DNA from: JAFEDN01 sp963697455
GTDB taxonomy: Bacteria > Pseudomonadota > Gammaproteobacteria > Coxiellales > Coxiellaceae
Direction of reading: 5' to 3'
Length of the DNA: 64,000 nucleotides
Assembly (NCBI GenBank): GCA_963697455.1
Contig: CAVOOI010000024.1
Span: 1 to 64,000, forward strand
This document shows positions 63,900-64,000 of the stretch, in pieces. Under the pieces are notes generated by a model. It saw only the letters and a list, made by a program, of their open reading frames with translations. It was not told where the DNA came from and did no database searches. Position numbers and translations under genes: made by a program. Every line of letters begins with the position of its first letter. Within the stretch, counting starts at the first letter, position 1.

Positions 63900-64000
63900 T
63901 TATAATTCTGCTGAATTCAGCAATAATTTTTCTAGTTCCAGCAAGGAAGAAACCTGATAATCAGGTGTAATACCGGCTATAGCAGGCTTCATCTCTTTAT
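63900..64000 (-). CDS. C-terminal end of a gene cut by the window edge, HAD-like
   Basis: The minus-strand frame ending at TAA 63900-63902 reads ...PAIAGITPDYQVSSLLELEKLLLNSAEL. The form 'P-x-Y-x-V-x-SL-x-EL' is the usual tail of HAD-type phosphatases, where it follows the last motif. Only 32 codons are present. Confidence 0.4.
   Translation of the reverse strand, partial: KEMKPAIAGITPDYQVSSLLELEKLLLNSAEL

Overview
From about base 1250 onward the window is AT-rich gammaproteobacterial DNA that looks like a host-associated member of the Legionellales (Legionella, Coxiella, Aquicella or Berkiella type). The reasons are a Fis-type regulator, a PmrA-like promoter box and a run of eukaryote-like or effector-like genes: an ankyrin-type protein ending in a CaaX box, a protein with LRRs and a Rab-like GTPase domain, a kinase-like protein, and giant proteins of unknown family. 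The first ~1.25 kb is different. It is very GC-rich, actinobacterial in style, riddled with frameshifts, and joined in the middle of genes to the AT-rich part. I read it as a chimeric or contaminant contig end.

Layout. 1-1247: broken histidine kinase and response-regulator fragments. 1248-2670: start of a cut metallophosphoesterase gene, then a nucleotidyltransferase/winged-helix toxin-antitoxin-like pair under a 41-bp palindrome. 3.0-16.8 kb: mostly housekeeping and transport genes (tag, cation/proton antiporter with a 37-codon leader ORF, glutamate-cysteine ligase-like, DUF1275, methyltransferase, FUSC, DUF3175, Nramp-like, RhlE-type helicase, WbdD-like kinase, MscL, SDR, MBL hydrolase). 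17.2-22.3 kb: small accessory genes, including a GRDP-like gene followed by a 19-codon hydrophobic ORF and three paralogous 17-codon cationic-peptide ORFs that end at a strong terminator. This locus is my best candidate for an undescribed system. 22.6-41 kb: effector-like island with proteins of 1635, 313 (CaaX), 1184 (LRR-Rab), about 1320 (kinase-like, frameshifted) and 791 aa, plus a truncated AbiEii module and degenerate repeats.

41-64 kb: a carbohydrate region built around a divergent promoter near 52.0 kb. Leftward: zwf, pgl, and an ndvB-type cyclic beta-1,2-glucan synthase broken by at least four frameshifts. Rightward: pgm, a HAD hydrolase, a GH144-like glucanase, pgi, gnd, tkt and tal, nearly all joined by 1-4 nt overlaps. 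Together with galU nearby, these genes link glucose-6-P, glucose-1-P, UDP-glucose and the pentose phosphate pathway to beta-1,2-glucan synthesis and turnover.

Caution: several long genes carry single-base indels, two of them at CCT(T)GG sites. Some breaks may therefore be sequencing errors rather than true pseudogenes. All family calls are from reading motifs; no database search was run.
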